A stretch of 64,000 nt of DNA, from positions 2,976,001-3,040,000 of the forward strand of contig NZ_UHIP01000001.1 of the NCBI RefSeq assembly GCF_900460245.1, read 5' to 3'. This document shows positions 39,714 through 51,196 of the stretch, one piece after another. Position 1 is the stretch's first letter. The number at the start of each line of letters is the position of its first letter. The notes beneath the pieces are model-generated. The model was not told the DNA's origin. It saw only the letters and a list, made by a program, of their open reading frames with translations, and made no database searches. The position numbers were made by a program, and so were the translations under genes. This stretch comes from Vibrio fluvialis. GTDB taxonomy: Bacteria > Pseudomonadota > Gammaproteobacteria > Enterobacterales > Vibrionaceae.

Positions 39714-39720
39714 TTATTAA

Positions 39721-39750
39721 AGGCTCCAGCGATTGCTGGAGCCTTTTTTA
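39721..39750 (+). terminator. Terminator of the rRNA operon
   Basis: A perfect 10-bp stem AGGCTCCAGC/GCTGGAGCCT with a GATT loop is followed by a run of T. It ends the rRNA-tRNA transcript. Confidence 0.93.
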
Positions 39751-39887
39751 TTGCTTATCAATCTCTAAATAAGGTGGAAAATCCGGTTTACTTGGTTTTC
39801 CTTCTCTATTTCAACAACGCATCATTTACATTTTGTTGCGAATCAGTTTTATTACCAATCCAGAAAATATTGTTATCAGGACTGATT

Positions 39888-41270
39888 ATGGATCTTTCTC
39901 GTCGTCATTTCTTAAAATTGGGTTCTGCGTTGGGTGTTAGCGCCGCTTTACCTGCGTGTTCATTGCTTAAACTGACATCGGAAGAGGACGAATATGTTTA
40001 TCAGTTGACGGCTGAGCCGGCACAAGCATCGCTGGTTCCGGGTTACTCTACATCAGTTCTGGGCTTCAACGGTTCTATTCCGGCTCCTACGATACGTTGC
40101 CGCCAGGGGCGGAAGGTGACGATTCACTTCACCAATAAGCTGGATGAGCCGACCACGATACACTGGCATGGCCTGCGTATTCCTGTCGCGATGGATGGGG
40201 TTCCTTTCCTTAGTCAACCTCCTATCATGCCCGGTGAGAGCTTTACTTACGAGTTTACACCACCGGATGCCGGGACCTTTTGGTATCACCCGCATATGAA
40301 CAGCGTCAAACAGCTTGGAATGGGCTTGGTTGGTCTGATCATCGTTGAAGAAACTGAACCTGTTGTATTTGATGAAGAGCATGCGCTCATGCTTAAACAC
40401 TGGCATCTTGATAAAAAAGGCCAATGGAAGGATTTAATGATCCCTCGTTACAGTGCACGTATGGGTACACCAGGTGAATGGGGTACGGTCAATGGTAAGC
40501 ACAATCCGCAGTACACAATTAAACAGAATGCGACGGTGAGAGCTCGCATCGCCAACGTGGATAACACTATTACCTATCCGATCGCTGTTGAAGGTGTTGA
40601 CGCTTGGGTGATTGCTATTGATGGCAACCCGATCGAAACACCATATCAGCTAACACAGCATAAGATAGGCCCGGGAATGCGTTTGGATATCGCCTTTATC
40701 GCGCCAAAAGCTGGCGATAAGGTTTATGTGCGTCAAATGAAGGGTAAGTTTGCCTTTCCTCTGTGCGAATTCCTCAGTGAGGAGTCCTGGCTCGCGAGTG
40801 ATAAATCTATCCCATCGCTGCCGTTAAATCCTATTGCACCCGTGAAGCTCTATCAGGCGCAGGAAATCGACTTTGTGTTTGAATGGGAAGGAGCCGTGAC
40901 TCCTGCGGATAAGAGTGGCCATGCTGTGCCGAATTTTTGGCTGGTCAATAAACGGGCTTGGGAAGGTATGAGTGCTGGCCATATTCCAGAGCCATTGGCA
41001 AAGCTGGAGTTGGGGAAAACCTATATTTTCAATCTGCGTAATGTTACTCAGTATCACCATCCTATCCATCTGCATGGCCACACTTTTACCGTGCTTGAAC
41101 TTGATGGAAAAACGCTGGAAAAGCCATTCCATACCGATACCGTATTGCTGGGTAAAAATGGCAGTGCCAAAGCGGCGTTTGTCGCTGACAACCCAGGTCG
41201 ATGGATGTATCACTGTCATGTTATTGAGCATATGAAAACGGGCTTGATGGGCTTTATCGAAGTTGCTTGA
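39888..41270 (+). CDS. Multicopper oxidase with Tat signal (CueO/laccase-like)
   Basis: The 460-residue protein has a twin-arginine signal (LSRRHFLKLGSALG) and all four copper-binding motifs: HWHG at residues 92-95, WYHPHM at about 135, HPIHLHGH at about 388 and HCHVIEHMKTGLM at about 443 with the type 1 Met. It is therefore a catalytically complete oxidase, unlike FtsP/SufI, which lost its copper. The signal ends LPAC, so it could be a Tat-exported lipoprotein. No methionine-rich copper-sensing insert like that of CueO is seen. The start at 39888 was chosen because the Tat signal begins there. The substrate is unknown; cuprous ion is one option. Confidence 0.88.
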   Translation: MDLSRRHFLKLGSALGVSAALPACSLLKLTSEEDEYVYQLTAEPAQASLVPGYSTSVLGFNGSIPAPTIRCRQGRKVTIHFTNKLDEPTTIHWHGLRIPVAMDGVPFLSQPPIMPGESFTYEFTPPDAGTFWYHPHMNSVKQLGMGLVGLIIVEETEPVVFDEEHALMLKHWHLDKKGQWKDLMIPRYSARMGTPGEWGTVNGKHNPQYTIKQNATVRARIANVDNTITYPIAVEGVDAWVIAIDGNPIETPYQLTQHKIGPGMRLDIAFIAPKAGDKVYVRQMKGKFAFPLCEFLSEESWLASDKSIPSLPLNPIAPVKLYQAQEIDFVFEWEGAVTPADKSGHAVPNFWLVNKRAWEGMSAGHIPEPLAKLELGKTYIFNLRNVTQYHHPIHLHGHTFTVLELDGKTLEKPFHTDTVLLGKNGSAKAAFVADNPGRWMYHCHVIEHMKTGLMGFIEVA

Positions 41271-41409
41271 ATAAGTGACTCCTGTAACGTTTGTATTTAT
41301 CCTCACTTTGGCAGGCTAATTGCTGTTATTGAAAACTATTTTTTTACTCGTTGTGGCTCATTTTTAGACGGTGAGCCATTACAATGATTGCAACAAATTG
41401 GGAGGGTAC

Positions 41410-41793
41410 ATGGGGCAGTTGGCAATTTTAGGTTTGATTGCAATCGGTGGAGCAATTGGTGCTTGCTCACGCTATTTGGTCTCTGAATGGTGTGTGACGC
41501 TATTTGGGCGCAGTTTTCCATACGGTACGTTGACCGTTAACATCGTCGGTTCTTTTATCATGGGACTCTTAATCGCAGCCTTTGAGAATGAATGGTTAGC
41601 TCCTTATCCTTGGCGTCAGATTGTCGGTCTGGGATTCCTTGGTGCGTTAACGACGTTTTCAACGTTCTCGATGGATAACGTACTTCTTATGCAACAAGGT
41701 GCTTTTTTTAAGATGGGGCTTAACGTACTGCTCAATGTACTGTTGAGTATTTCTGCTGCCTGGGTTGCGTATCAATGGTTGATTCGAGGCTGA
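41410..41793 (+). CDS. crcB: Fluoride exporter CrcB/FluC
   Basis: The 127-residue, four-helix membrane protein has the family motifs GGAIGACSRYLVSEW, PYGTLTVNIVGSFIMGLL and FLGALTTFSTFSMD. It forms a dual-topology dimer that exports fluoride. The ATG at 41410 has GGGAGGG ahead of it, and an earlier in-frame start at 41371 adds nothing conserved. I could not recognise a fluoride riboswitch upstream. Confidence 0.93.
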   Translation: MGQLAILGLIAIGGAIGACSRYLVSEWCVTLFGRSFPYGTLTVNIVGSFIMGLLIAAFENEWLAPYPWRQIVGLGFLGALTTFSTFSMDNVLLMQQGAFFKMGLNVLLNVLLSISAAWVAYQWLIRG

Positions 41794-41844
41794 TTAAAAA
41801 CTCTACTTTTCTGCTTGTTTAGCGAAATGACTTCTCTATAATGA

Positions 41845-41935
41845 CTTCACTTGTCGGAGTGCCATAAGGCTGAGACCGTTTATTCGGGATCCGTTGAACC
41901 TGATCAGGTTAGAACCTGCGAAGGGAACAAGAGAA
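41845..41935 (+). promoter_or_regulatory. TPP riboswitch (thi box) of the thiC operon
   Basis: The leader has the conserved thi-box elements: CTTGTCGGAGTGCC at the 5' side, GGCTGAGA at 41868-41875, then CTGATCAGGTTAGAACCTGCG and AAGGGAACAAG. The P1 stem pairs CTTGT (41850-41854) with ACAAG (41927-41931). Thiamine pyrophosphate binding would switch off the thi operon. About 120 bases of expression platform follow before thiC, whose ribosome-binding site is AAAGGAAAA. Confidence 0.95.
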
Positions 41936-41990
41936 GACAATCTCTGGCGATCTGTGGATCGTCGTATCTTCAGTTCCAAGATCTGTCTGA

Positions 41991-44003
<2,013 letters not shown>

Positions 44004-44006
44004 ATT

Positions 44007-45212
44007 GTGAAATTACTTATCCCATCTCAGTGTATTGAACTGACGGGAGAAGTGCAGCGGGTGCTATTGCTCGCCGAACAACAGGGCTTTGCGATTGGAC
44101 ATATCGAGTTGGGCGTGAGCCCAACTCCTTATTTGCAACTTGTTGGCGACACGACTCTCAGTTTGTCCTGTAATTGGTTTACTCACGTTCAACCTGATGC
44201 GGATTGGGTGCTGCACTATGGTGCTGCGGCCAAAGATTTGCCTGCCATTCACGTGCATGATGGTTGGATTTTTATTGGCGAAGAGCCGCACCAAGGCCGT
44301 GTTATTGATCGTTGGCAACATTCAGACGAAGTCCGTCGCCTGCTTCAGGTTAAAACGCTGGAACCTGCCGACTGTTGGCGTCATTTAGCATGGGTGCTGG
44401 CGTGCTTGAGTCTTGATTTCCCTATCGAAGATGCTTTGGTTTTGAGTCGAGCAGCCTTGAATGTTTCACGTGAAACATGGCCATGCGACTACCGACACTT
44501 TCCTCAACCACAAACCCAAGCCAACCTTTCCGCTTTTCCAACCCTGACTCCGGAATCACTGGGTGTTTACCCGGTGGTGGATGATGTCCGCTGGATCGCG
44601 CAGCTATTACCGCTGGGTATCACCACCATTCAACTGCGCATCAAAGACCCGCATCAAACCGACTTGGAACAGCAGGTGATTGAAGCCATTCGTCTTGGCC
44701 GCGAGTTCGGGGCGCAGGTATTCATTAATGATTATTGGCAACTGGCGGCAAAACATGGTGCTTACGGCGTGCATCTGGGGCAGGAAGATCTGCAGACGGT
44801 CGATTTGAATGTGCTATTGGAGAATAACCTTCGACTGGGTTTATCCACCCACGGTTACTTTGAATTGCTGCGCATTCACCAATTGGCGCCGAGCTATATT
44901 GCCTTAGGTCATATTTTCCCGACAACCACTAAACAGATGCCTTCTAAACCGCAGGGACTGGTGCGCTTGGCGTTGTATCAGCGACTGCTTGATTCGATGC
45001 CTTATGGCGACGCAGTTGGTGTGCCCAGTGTGGCGATAGGTGGGATTGATGCGCTCAATGCTGAGCAAGTTCTGGCGTGCGGAGTAAGCAGCATTGCGGT
45101 GGTGAGAGCCATCACTGAGGCAAAGAACGTGGCCGCGGCTGTCGACACGTTGCAGCATATCTTAGCGTCGTCGCTGGCGTCGGCTAAGGAGCGCAGTAAT
45201 GTTGTCGGATGA
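44007..45212 (+). CDS. thiE: Thiamine-phosphate synthase ThiE with N-terminal extension
   Basis: The 401-residue protein is about twice as long as usual ThiE (about 210). The C-terminal half (from about residue 185) is a ThiE TIM barrel: [56 protein letters not shown]. It joins HMP-pyrophosphate and thiazole phosphate. The N-terminal about 180 residues are not a motif I know; the stretch [30 protein letters not shown] resembles the last helices of ThiD-like kinases, but no ATP-site motif is seen. The start is GTG. A perfect ParB parS site lies at 44462-44477, in the linker coding for NVSRET. It overlaps thiF by 14 bases. Confidence 0.9.
   Translation: MKLLIPSQCIELTGEVQRVLLLAEQQGFAIGHIELGVSPTPYLQLVGDTTLSLSCNWFTHVQPDADWVLHYGAAAKDLPAIHVHDGWIFIGEEPHQGRVIDRWQHSDEVRRLLQVKTLEPADCWRHLAWVLACLSLDFPIEDALVLSRAALNVSRETWPCDYRHFPQPQTQANLSAFPTLTPESLGVYPVVDDVRWIAQLLPLGITTIQLRIKDPHQTDLEQQVIEAIRLGREFGAQVFINDYWQLAAKHGAYGVHLGQEDLQTVDLNVLLENNLRLGLSTHGYFELLRIHQLAPSYIALGHIFPTTTKQMPSKPQGLVRLALYQRLLDSMPYGDAVGVPSVAIGGIDALNAEQVLACGVSSIAVVRAITEAKNVAAAVDTLQHILASSLASAKERSNVVG
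44462..44477. promoter_or_regulatory. parS: parS site 1 (ParB-binding) within thiE
   Basis: TGTTTCACGTGAAACA is a perfect 16-bp palindrome identical to the bacterial parS consensus. It lies inside thiE about 34 kb to the right of oriC. ParA and ParB are encoded at 13126-14804. Confidence 0.93.
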
Positions 45213-46005
45213 ACAATTTGTACGGTATCAGCGCCAGATTTCGTTGACTGAGATTGGCGAGCGTGGTCAACAAAAGCTACTCAATGGCCGAGTCTTGGTC
45301 GTCGGTTGTGGCGGTTTAGGCACCGCCGCGGCGCAATATTTGGTGGCAGCCGGTGTCGGCCATCTGGTGATTGCCGATGACGATTGCGTTGAGCTGTCCA
45401 ATTTGCATCGCCAATTGGCGTATCGTGTAACTCAGCTCAAGCAACCGAAAGTCGTCGCCTTGGCACAAACGCTGGCAGCCATCAATCCTGAATGCCGGGT
45501 CAGAACCGTGCAGCGCAGAATGGACAGTAATGTACTGAGCTTGGAAGTCAGTCAAGCTGATATCGTGCTGGATTGCTGTGACAATCTGGAAACGCGTCAT
45601 GCGATCAACGCCGCCTGTTTTTCTGCGCGCAAGCCACTGATCTCGGGTTCGGCGATTGGCTGGGAAGGTCAGTTGGTGGCGTTTGATTTTGCCCATCAGC
45701 CTCTAGGTTGCTATCGCTGCTTGGTGCCGGATGATGTGACGCCAACCACAGGGCGTTGCACCGATCTAGGTGTGATGGGGCCTGTGGTAGGTTCCATCGG
45801 CAACCTTCAGGCGCTGATGGCGATGCAATGGCTGCTGCAACTCAGCAACTTCCAATCTCATCAGGTGATGCGTTTTGATGGCTTTACCATGCAGTGGCAA
45901 AAGTGGCGCTTGCTGAATGACCCCGATTGCTCGGTTTGCAGCGCGTCTCAATCCGACCATCAAACCACGAACCTGGCATCCCCAATCAATGAGGACGTGT
46001 TATGA
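45199..46005 (+). CDS. thiF: Adenylyltransferase ThiF for ThiS
   Basis: The 268-residue E1-like enzyme adenylates the C-terminal Gly of ThiS. It has a nucleotide-binding Rossmann motif [19 protein letters not shown], the [11 protein letters not shown] segment, and two Cys pairs (CYRC and CSVC) that bind zinc. It starts 14 bases before the thiE stop and overlaps thiS by four bases, so it is coupled to both. Length is normal. Confidence 0.96.
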   Translation: MLSDEQFVRYQRQISLTEIGERGQQKLLNGRVLVVGCGGLGTAAAQYLVAAGVGHLVIADDDCVELSNLHRQLAYRVTQLKQPKVVALAQTLAAINPECRVRTVQRRMDSNVLSLEVSQADIVLDCCDNLETRHAINAACFSARKPLISGSAIGWEGQLVAFDFAHQPLGCYRCLVPDDVTPTTGRCTDLGVMGPVVGSIGNLQALMAMQWLLQLSNFQSHQVMRFDGFTMQWQKWRLLNDPDCSVCSASQSDHQTTNLASPINEDVL

Positions 46006-46208
46006 CCATCACGATTCACATCAACACGCAGCCGCACTCCGCGCAAGCCGGTAGCACCTTGGCGAATGTGCAAACTCAGCTTGAACTACCCGTGCAAGGC
46101 TGCGTGTTTGCGATTAACGATCAGGTTATTCCTCGTGGTTTATGGCACCAAATGGTGCTCAACGACGGTGACCACATTTCTCTTTTTCAGGCGATTGCAG
46201 GAGGCTGA
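46002..46208 (+). CDS. thiS: Sulfur carrier protein ThiS
   Basis: The 68-residue ubiquitin-like protein ends in the essential Gly-Gly (QAIAGG). The C-terminal Gly is adenylated by ThiF and then thiocarboxylated as the sulfur donor for thiazole synthesis by ThiG. It overlaps thiF by four bases (ATGA) and precedes thiG by five bases. Confidence 0.96.
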   Translation: MTITIHINTQPHSAQAGSTLANVQTQLELPVQGCVFAINDQVIPRGLWHQMVLNDGDHISLFQAIAGG

Positions 46209-46213
46209 ACGCC

Positions 46214-46978
46214 ATGTTAACCATAGCTGATAAAACTTTTCGTTCCCGCCTTTTAACCGGGACGGGCAAATTTGCCAATCGTCATCTGATGGCCGACGCT
46301 ATTCGTCATTGTGAATCTGAGCTGGTCACGATGGCGCTTAAGCGCGTCGATTTAGCCGAACGTGATGATGATATTTTGGCTCCGTTGATTGAAGCGGGGA
46401 TTCATTTATTACCGAACACCTCGGGGGCGAAAACAGCGCGCGATGCGGTTTTTGCTGCGCACTTAGCTCGTGAAGCATTGGGGACGTCGTGGCTCAAACT
46501 GGAAATCCACCCAGACCCGAAATACCTGATGCCTGACCCGATCGAAACGTTGAAAGCGGCGGAGCAGTTGGTGAAAGATGGCTTTACCGTGCTGCCGTAT
46601 TGCCATGCCGATCCGGTACTGTGTAAGAGGCTTGAAGAGGTGGGCTGCGCTGCGGTCATGCCGCTCGGTGCTCCGATTGGCACCAATCAGGGGCTGAGTT
46701 CAAAGACCTTTCTAGAAATCATCATCGACCAGGCGAACGTGCCAGTGATTGTCGATGCCGGCATTGGCGCACCTTCGGATGCGGCGCTGGCGATGGAGAT
46801 GGGTGCTGACGCCGTGCTGGTGAATACCGCTATCGCTACTGCGCGCGACCCGATTGCGATGGCGCGTGCCTTCAAGCTCGCAGTGGAAGCGGGGCGACTG
46901 GCTTATGAATCTGGTCTGGCGGCGCAACACCAACACGCTGCCGCATCGAGTCCGTTCACTGCATTTCTGGATGGTTAA
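46214..46978 (+). CDS. thiG: Thiazole synthase ThiG
   Basis: The 254-residue TIM-barrel enzyme makes the thiazole ring from DXP, dehydroglycine and ThiS thiocarboxylate. The Schiff-base lysine lies in [13 protein letters not shown] (about residue 95). The family blocks [27 protein letters not shown] and [27 protein letters not shown] are present. It ends two bases before thiH. Confidence 0.97.
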   Translation: MLTIADKTFRSRLLTGTGKFANRHLMADAIRHCESELVTMALKRVDLAERDDDILAPLIEAGIHLLPNTSGAKTARDAVFAAHLAREALGTSWLKLEIHPDPKYLMPDPIETLKAAEQLVKDGFTVLPYCHADPVLCKRLEEVGCAAVMPLGAPIGTNQGLSSKTFLEIIIDQANVPVIVDAGIGAPSDAALAMEMGADAVLVNTAIATARDPIAMARAFKLAVEAGRLAYESGLAAQHQHAAASSPFTAFLDG

Positions 46979-46980
46979 CG

Positions 46981-48093
46981 ATGAGCTTTGTACAACGATT
47001 CAACCAACTTGATTGGGATGACATTAAGTTGTCGGTGTACGGCAAAACCGCGGCTGACGTTGAGCGAGCACTGGCGAAAAGCAAACGCGACGTGGAGGAC
47101 TTCAAGGCTCTGATTTCTCCGGCTGGTGAAGCGTATCTGGAACAAATGGCGCAACTGTCTTATCAGGCGACTCGTCGCCGCTTTGGCAACACCATGTCGT
47201 TTTACATTCCGCTCTATCTGTCTAACCTGTGTGCCAACGCCTGCACGTATTGCGGTTTTTCCATGGAGAACCGCATCAAACGTAAAACCTTGACACAAGC
47301 GGAAGTGGAGAAGGAGATTGCGGCGATCAAACAGATGAAGTTCGACAGTGTGCTGCTCGTTACTGGTGAGCATGAAACCAAAGTTGGTATGAACTACTTT
47401 CGCCAGATGCTGCCCGTGATCAAGCAGTCGTTCCATTATCTGGCGATGGAAGTGCAACCGCTGAAGCAGGAAGAGTACGCTGAGCTGAAAACCTTAGGGC
47501 TCGACGCAGTAATGGTGTATCAGGAGACGTATCATCCATCGACGTATGCGCAGCATCATTTACGTGGCAACAAGATGGATTTTGATTTTCGTCTCGACAC
47601 ACCAGACAGATTGGCCAAAGCAGGGATCGATAAAATTGGCTTAGGGGCACTGATCGGTTTGGAGGACTGGCGCACCGACTGCGTCTACGTTGCTGAGCAT
47701 CTTCACTACTTGGAGAAGACTTATTGGCAATCGCGTTATTCGATTTCGTTCCCGCGTTTGCGGCCCTGTGAAGGGGCACTACAGCCGAAATCGGTCATGA
47801 GTGACAAACAACTGGTGCAGTTGATTTGCGCGTTTCGTCTGTTGAACTCGGAAGTGGAGCTGTCATTGTCGACCCGTGAGACGCCACAGTTTCGCGATAA
47901 CGTGGCGATGTTGGGTATCACCAGTATGTCGGCGGCATCGAAAACTCAGCCGGGCGGTTATGCTGATCCGAAAGCCGAACTGGAGCAGTTTGCGACCAGC
48001 GATGAGCGTCCTGCCTGGCAAGTTGAGCAGGTAATCAAAGCCAAGGGTTTGGAAGCGGTTTGGCACGATTGGCATGCCGTTTACTCTGGCTAA
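46981..48093 (+). CDS. thiH: 2-iminoacetate (dehydroglycine) synthase ThiH
   Basis: The 370-residue radical-SAM enzyme cleaves tyrosine to give dehydroglycine for thiazole formation. The cluster motif CxxxCxxC is CANACTYC (about residue 85-92). Having ThiH rather than the oxidase ThiO fits a facultative anaerobe. It is the last gene of the thi operon; a parS site lies 10 bases after its stop and a terminator follows. Confidence 0.97.
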   Translation: MSFVQRFNQLDWDDIKLSVYGKTAADVERALAKSKRDVEDFKALISPAGEAYLEQMAQLSYQATRRRFGNTMSFYIPLYLSNLCANACTYCGFSMENRIKRKTLTQAEVEKEIAAIKQMKFDSVLLVTGEHETKVGMNYFRQMLPVIKQSFHYLAMEVQPLKQEEYAELKTLGLDAVMVYQETYHPSTYAQHHLRGNKMDFDFRLDTPDRLAKAGIDKIGLGALIGLEDWRTDCVYVAEHLHYLEKTYWQSRYSISFPRLRPCEGALQPKSVMSDKQLVQLICAFRLLNSEVELSLSTRETPQFRDNVAMLGITSMSAASKTQPGGYADPKAELEQFATSDERPAWQVEQVIKAKGLEAVWHDWHAVYSG

Positions 48094-48103
48094 GCGGTGA
48101 TAA

Positions 48104-48119
48104 TGTTTCACGTGAAACA
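48104..48119. promoter_or_regulatory. parS: parS site 2 (ParB-binding) after thiH
   Basis: A second perfect TGTTTCACGTGAAACA lies between the thiH stop and its terminator, 3.6 kb from parS site 1. Confidence 0.95.
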
Positions 48120-48122
48120 CAT

Positions 48123-48150
48123 AAAGGCGACCTTTTGGTCGCCTTTATTT
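48123..48150 (+). terminator. Terminator of the thi operon
   Basis: A perfect 10-bp stem AAAGGCGACC/GGTCGCCTTT with a TTTT loop is followed by ATTTTAT. It may also end the leftward choV transcript, whose stop is 35 bases away. Confidence 0.85.
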
Positions 48151-48181
48151 TATCTGGCGCAGCGAAATATTTTCATTGGAT

Positions 48182-49366
48182 TCAAGCTGCTTGAGCCTGA
48201 TGATACTTTCCAAGCAACGCGTGATAGAAGTCGTGATCGCTCAAGGTACCCACCAGACGATTGTTCTCCATCAGCAGAATCGGGTTGCCAGTGTGGTAGC
48301 GAATTTCAATTGCATCACGCATATCGATATCCGGACTGGCCATGACCAAAGATTGTTGGCTCAGCTGATGATGCTGCATCTCGGCGTGCCATTGAATCAG
48401 CTTCAATGGCGTATCACCAGACACGACCCATTGCTGCTCGCGCTGTTCAACCCACACATTCGACTGCTGACAGATTTGCCAGCGACCGTTGTCTTGAATG
48501 AGGTCGTCACAGCTGTTCATCAGCGAGCGACCTTTCAGAACGTTGAGCGGATTTGTGTGGGCAACAAAGTCCTGTACGTATTGCGTTTTTGGCGTCAGGA
48601 CAATCTCTTCCGGTTTACCATACTGAATCAGTTTGCCTGATTCCATGATTGCAATGCGTGAGCCAATCTTAAGCGCTTCATCCAGATCGTGGCTGACGAA
48701 TACGATGGTCTTATTGAGCTGTTGTTGCAGGCTTAACAATTCATCCTGCAGTTGGCTGCGAATCAGCGGGTCGAGGGCGGAAAACGGTTCATCCATCAAC
48801 AAAATATCGCTGTCCATCGCAAAGGCGCGGGCCAGACCGACGCGCTGCTGCATACCGCCGGATAACTCATGGGGAAATTTCTTCTCCCATTCCGACAAGC
48901 CGACCATGGCCAGCTTTTCACGTGCGCGCTGGCGGCGTTCGCTTTTACCGATGCCTTGCATCTCCAGACCAAATGCCACGTTATCCAGCACATTCAGCCA
49001 CGGCATCAGCGCGAACTTCTGAAAGACCATCGAGACTTTATCGGTACGCAGGTGACGTAAGGTTGCTTCATCGCAGTGCGCAAGGTCGACACAATTGTCG
49101 CCATCCTGTATTTTCAGGGCGCCACGCGTAATCGGGTTGAGGCCATTCACAGCTCGCAGCAGGCTGGATTTTCCCGATCCTGACAAGCCCATCAACACGC
49201 AGATTTCACCTTGTCGAACATTCAAGCTGACATTATCCACACCCACGACTAATCCTGTTTCGTCGATGATTTGCTGACGACTTTTGCCTTGGTCCAGCAG
49301 GTCGAGAGCGGGTGCTGTGTTGGCACCAAACACCACATCCAGATTTTCAATACTGATAGCGTTCAT
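48182..49366 (-). CDS. choV: Choline/betaine ABC transporter ATP-binding protein
   Basis: The 394-residue ABC ATPase has Walker A GLSGSGKSS, signature LSGGMQQR and Walker B ILLMDEPFSALDP, followed by a C-terminal extension with a CBS-like segment (NRLVGTLSDHDFYHALL). It belongs to the ProV/OpuA/ChoV group. The TAATG overlap with the permease gene (one base) suggests coupling. The neighbouring binding protein resembles rhizobial ChoX, so choline is the likely substrate. Confidence 0.93.
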   Translation of the reverse strand: MNAISIENLDVVFGANTAPALDLLDQGKSRQQIIDETGLVVGVDNVSLNVRQGEICVLMGLSGSGKSSLLRAVNGLNPITRGALKIQDGDNCVDLAHCDEATLRHLRTDKVSMVFQKFALMPWLNVLDNVAFGLEMQGIGKSERRQRAREKLAMVGLSEWEKKFPHELSGGMQQRVGLARAFAMDSDILLMDEPFSALDPLIRSQLQDELLSLQQQLNKTIVFVSHDLDEALKIGSRIAIMESGKLIQYGKPEEIVLTPKTQYVQDFVAHTNPLNVLKGRSLMNSCDDLIQDNGRWQICQQSNVWVEQREQQWVVSGDTPLKLIQWHAEMQHHQLSQQSLVMASPDIDMRDAIEIRYHTGNPILLMENNRLVGTLSDHDFYHALLGKYHQAQAA

Positions 49367-50205
49367 TACGACACCTCCTTGCTATTGGGTGCTTTGCATA
49401 AACGGTCGAGAATGATCGCGACCAGAACAATCGCCAGCCCAGCCTCAAATCCCTGTGAAATATTGACGGTGTTGAGCGCGCGAATTACCGGTTTACCTAA
49501 ACCATCGGCACCGACTAGAGCAGCAATGACCACCATCGATAACGACAACATGATGCACTGAGTCACGCCCGCCATGATGCTGGGTAATGCGGCCGGCAAT
49601 TCGACTTTGAACAGCAATTTCATATCGCTTGCACCAAACGCTTTACCCGCTTCAATCAGTTCTTCCGGCACGCGAGTCACGCCGAGATAGGTCAGGCGAA
49701 TCGGTGCAGCGATAGCAAAGATAATGGTGGAGATCAGACCCGGTACGATACCAAGGCCGAATAGCACCAGAGTTGGAATCAGATACACGAAGGTCGGTAC
49801 CGTTTGCATCAAATCGAGAATCGGGCGCATCACGGTGTACATCCAAGGTCGGTGCGCGGCCATGATGCCCAGAGGTACGCCAATTAATACGGAAATCGTT
49901 GTCGCGGCAAACACCAAAACAAAAGTTTCCAGCATTTCCTGCCAGTAGCCCAGGTTGAGAATCAGCAGCAGCGCCGCGATGATAAAAATGACCAGTGACA
50001 GACTGCGGTGCAGCCACCAGGCGAGAGCGGCGGTGACCATGATCGGTACTGCTGGAGGAAACCATTTGAAGACATCGACCAGCACCATGATGATGCTCTC
50101 GAGCAGAAATGAGATGGCGTCGAAGAAGCCGGACGCGTGCAGAGTCAGCCAGTCGACCCCGGTTTCCATCCAACTGCCTAACGGAATTTTGTGATCGCTA
50201 ATCAT
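49366..50205 (-). CDS. choW: Choline/betaine ABC transporter permease
   Basis: The 279-residue inner-membrane protein is a ProW-type permease with six or seven hydrophobic segments, among them VFKWFPPAVPIMVTAALAWW and PILDLMQTVPTFVYLIPTLVLFGLG. The EAA loop is around RVPEELIEAGKAFGASDMKLLFKVELPAALPSIMAG. It brings choline or betaine across the inner membrane with ChoX and ChoV. Confidence 0.93.
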   Translation of the reverse strand: MISDHKIPLGSWMETGVDWLTLHASGFFDAISFLLESIIMVLVDVFKWFPPAVPIMVTAALAWWLHRSLSLVIFIIAALLLILNLGYWQEMLETFVLVFAATTISVLIGVPLGIMAAHRPWMYTVMRPILDLMQTVPTFVYLIPTLVLFGLGIVPGLISTIIFAIAAPIRLTYLGVTRVPEELIEAGKAFGASDMKLLFKVELPAALPSIMAGVTQCIMLSLSMVVIAALVGADGLGKPVIRALNTVNISQGFEAGLAIVLVAIILDRLCKAPNSKEVS

Positions 50206-50256
50206 AGTTTGATAAGTCCCTTAAGAAAGGTGGAGTGGAACTCCACCTGTTCCGAG

Positions 50257-51186
50257 TTAAACGTCTGAGTTGAGGTAGTCTTTGATGGCTTGCTCAGCAG
50301 GTTTGCCATTGAGTGTGGTTACCTTGTTGAGCCACTTTGACAATACTTCCGGGTGCTCACGCAACCACGCTTTGGCCGCCTTCGATGGTTGCTGACCTTG
50401 GTTGAGGATCGCCTCCATCAACGCATTTTCCATCTCCAGATTGAAAGAGAGGTTGTTGAGCAACTGGCCGACATTCGGACATTGTGAAACGTAGTCCTGA
50501 CGCACGTTGGTATACACGTTGGCCCCGCCGTAGTTCGGGCCGAAGAAATCGTCACCGCCGCTGAGATACTCCATCTCAACGTTGCTGTTCATTGGGTGTG
50601 GCGCCCAACCGAGGAAGGCGATCCACTCGTGTCGGCGCACGGCGCGTTTCACCTGCGACACCATACCGGCTTCGCTCGATTCAACCAGATCGAATGATTT
50701 AAGGTCAAAAGCGTTCTTGTCGATCATCGACTGAATCAGGCGATTGCCATCGTTACCCGGTTCGATGCCGTAAATACGGTGCCTGAACTCTTCTGCGTGT
50801 TTGGCCAGATCAGCGAACGATTTCACCCCGGCGTCATACACGTATTTCGGTACCGCCAGCGTGTATTTGGCGCCTTCGAGATTGGCGCGCAGCGTGTCTA
50901 CTGTGCCAGAGTCACGGTACTTGGCAATGTCGCCTTCCATAGTCGGCATCCAGTTACCGAGAAAGACATCAATGTCGCCGTTCGCCATCGATGAGTAGGT
51001 GACCGGTACGGACAACAGGTCGGTTTTGGTCTGATAGCCGAGACCATGCAGCAGTTCCGTTGTCACTGCGGTGGTGGCCGTAATGTCGGTCCAGCCGACG
51101 TCGGCGAAGCGAACGGTGCTACAGCTGTTGGCGTAGGCGTTGAGTGAGAGCAGCGTGGCTGCCGTGAAGGTCATGACTTTACGCAT
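50257..51186 (-). CDS. choX: Choline-binding periplasmic protein
   Basis: The 309-residue exported protein has a signal peptide (cleavage near AYA-NS) and the ChoX/ProX fold. VRFADVGWTDITATTAVT, DVFLGNWMPTMEGDI, YGIEPGNDGNR, FLGWAPHPMN and GGDDFFGPNYGGANV match Sinorhizobium ChoX closely, with the aromatic residues expected for a quaternary-ammonium cage. It lies 10 bases after betA and 51 bases before choW; the larger gap may mark a processing site that raises its level. Confidence 0.93.
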   Translation of the reverse strand: MRKVMTFTAATLLSLNAYANSCSTVRFADVGWTDITATTAVTTELLHGLGYQTKTDLLSVPVTYSSMANGDIDVFLGNWMPTMEGDIAKYRDSGTVDTLRANLEGAKYTLAVPKYVYDAGVKSFADLAKHAEEFRHRIYGIEPGNDGNRLIQSMIDKNAFDLKSFDLVESSEAGMVSQVKRAVRRHEWIAFLGWAPHPMNSNVEMEYLSGGDDFFGPNYGGANVYTNVRQDYVSQCPNVGQLLNNLSFNLEMENALMEAILNQGQQPSKAAKAWLREHPEVLSKWLNKVTTLNGKPAEQAIKDYLNSDV

Positions 51187-51196
51187 GGGTATTTCC

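Noticed and set aside
41271..41409. Fluoride riboswitch ahead of crcB
   Set aside because: A 7-bp hairpin (41354-41360 with 41372-41378) is present, but I could not find the conserved fluoride-aptamer pseudoknot pattern.
48915..48928. TTTTCACGTGCGCG as a further parS site in choV
   Set aside because: Only the left half and CACGTG core match; the right arm GAAAC is missing.
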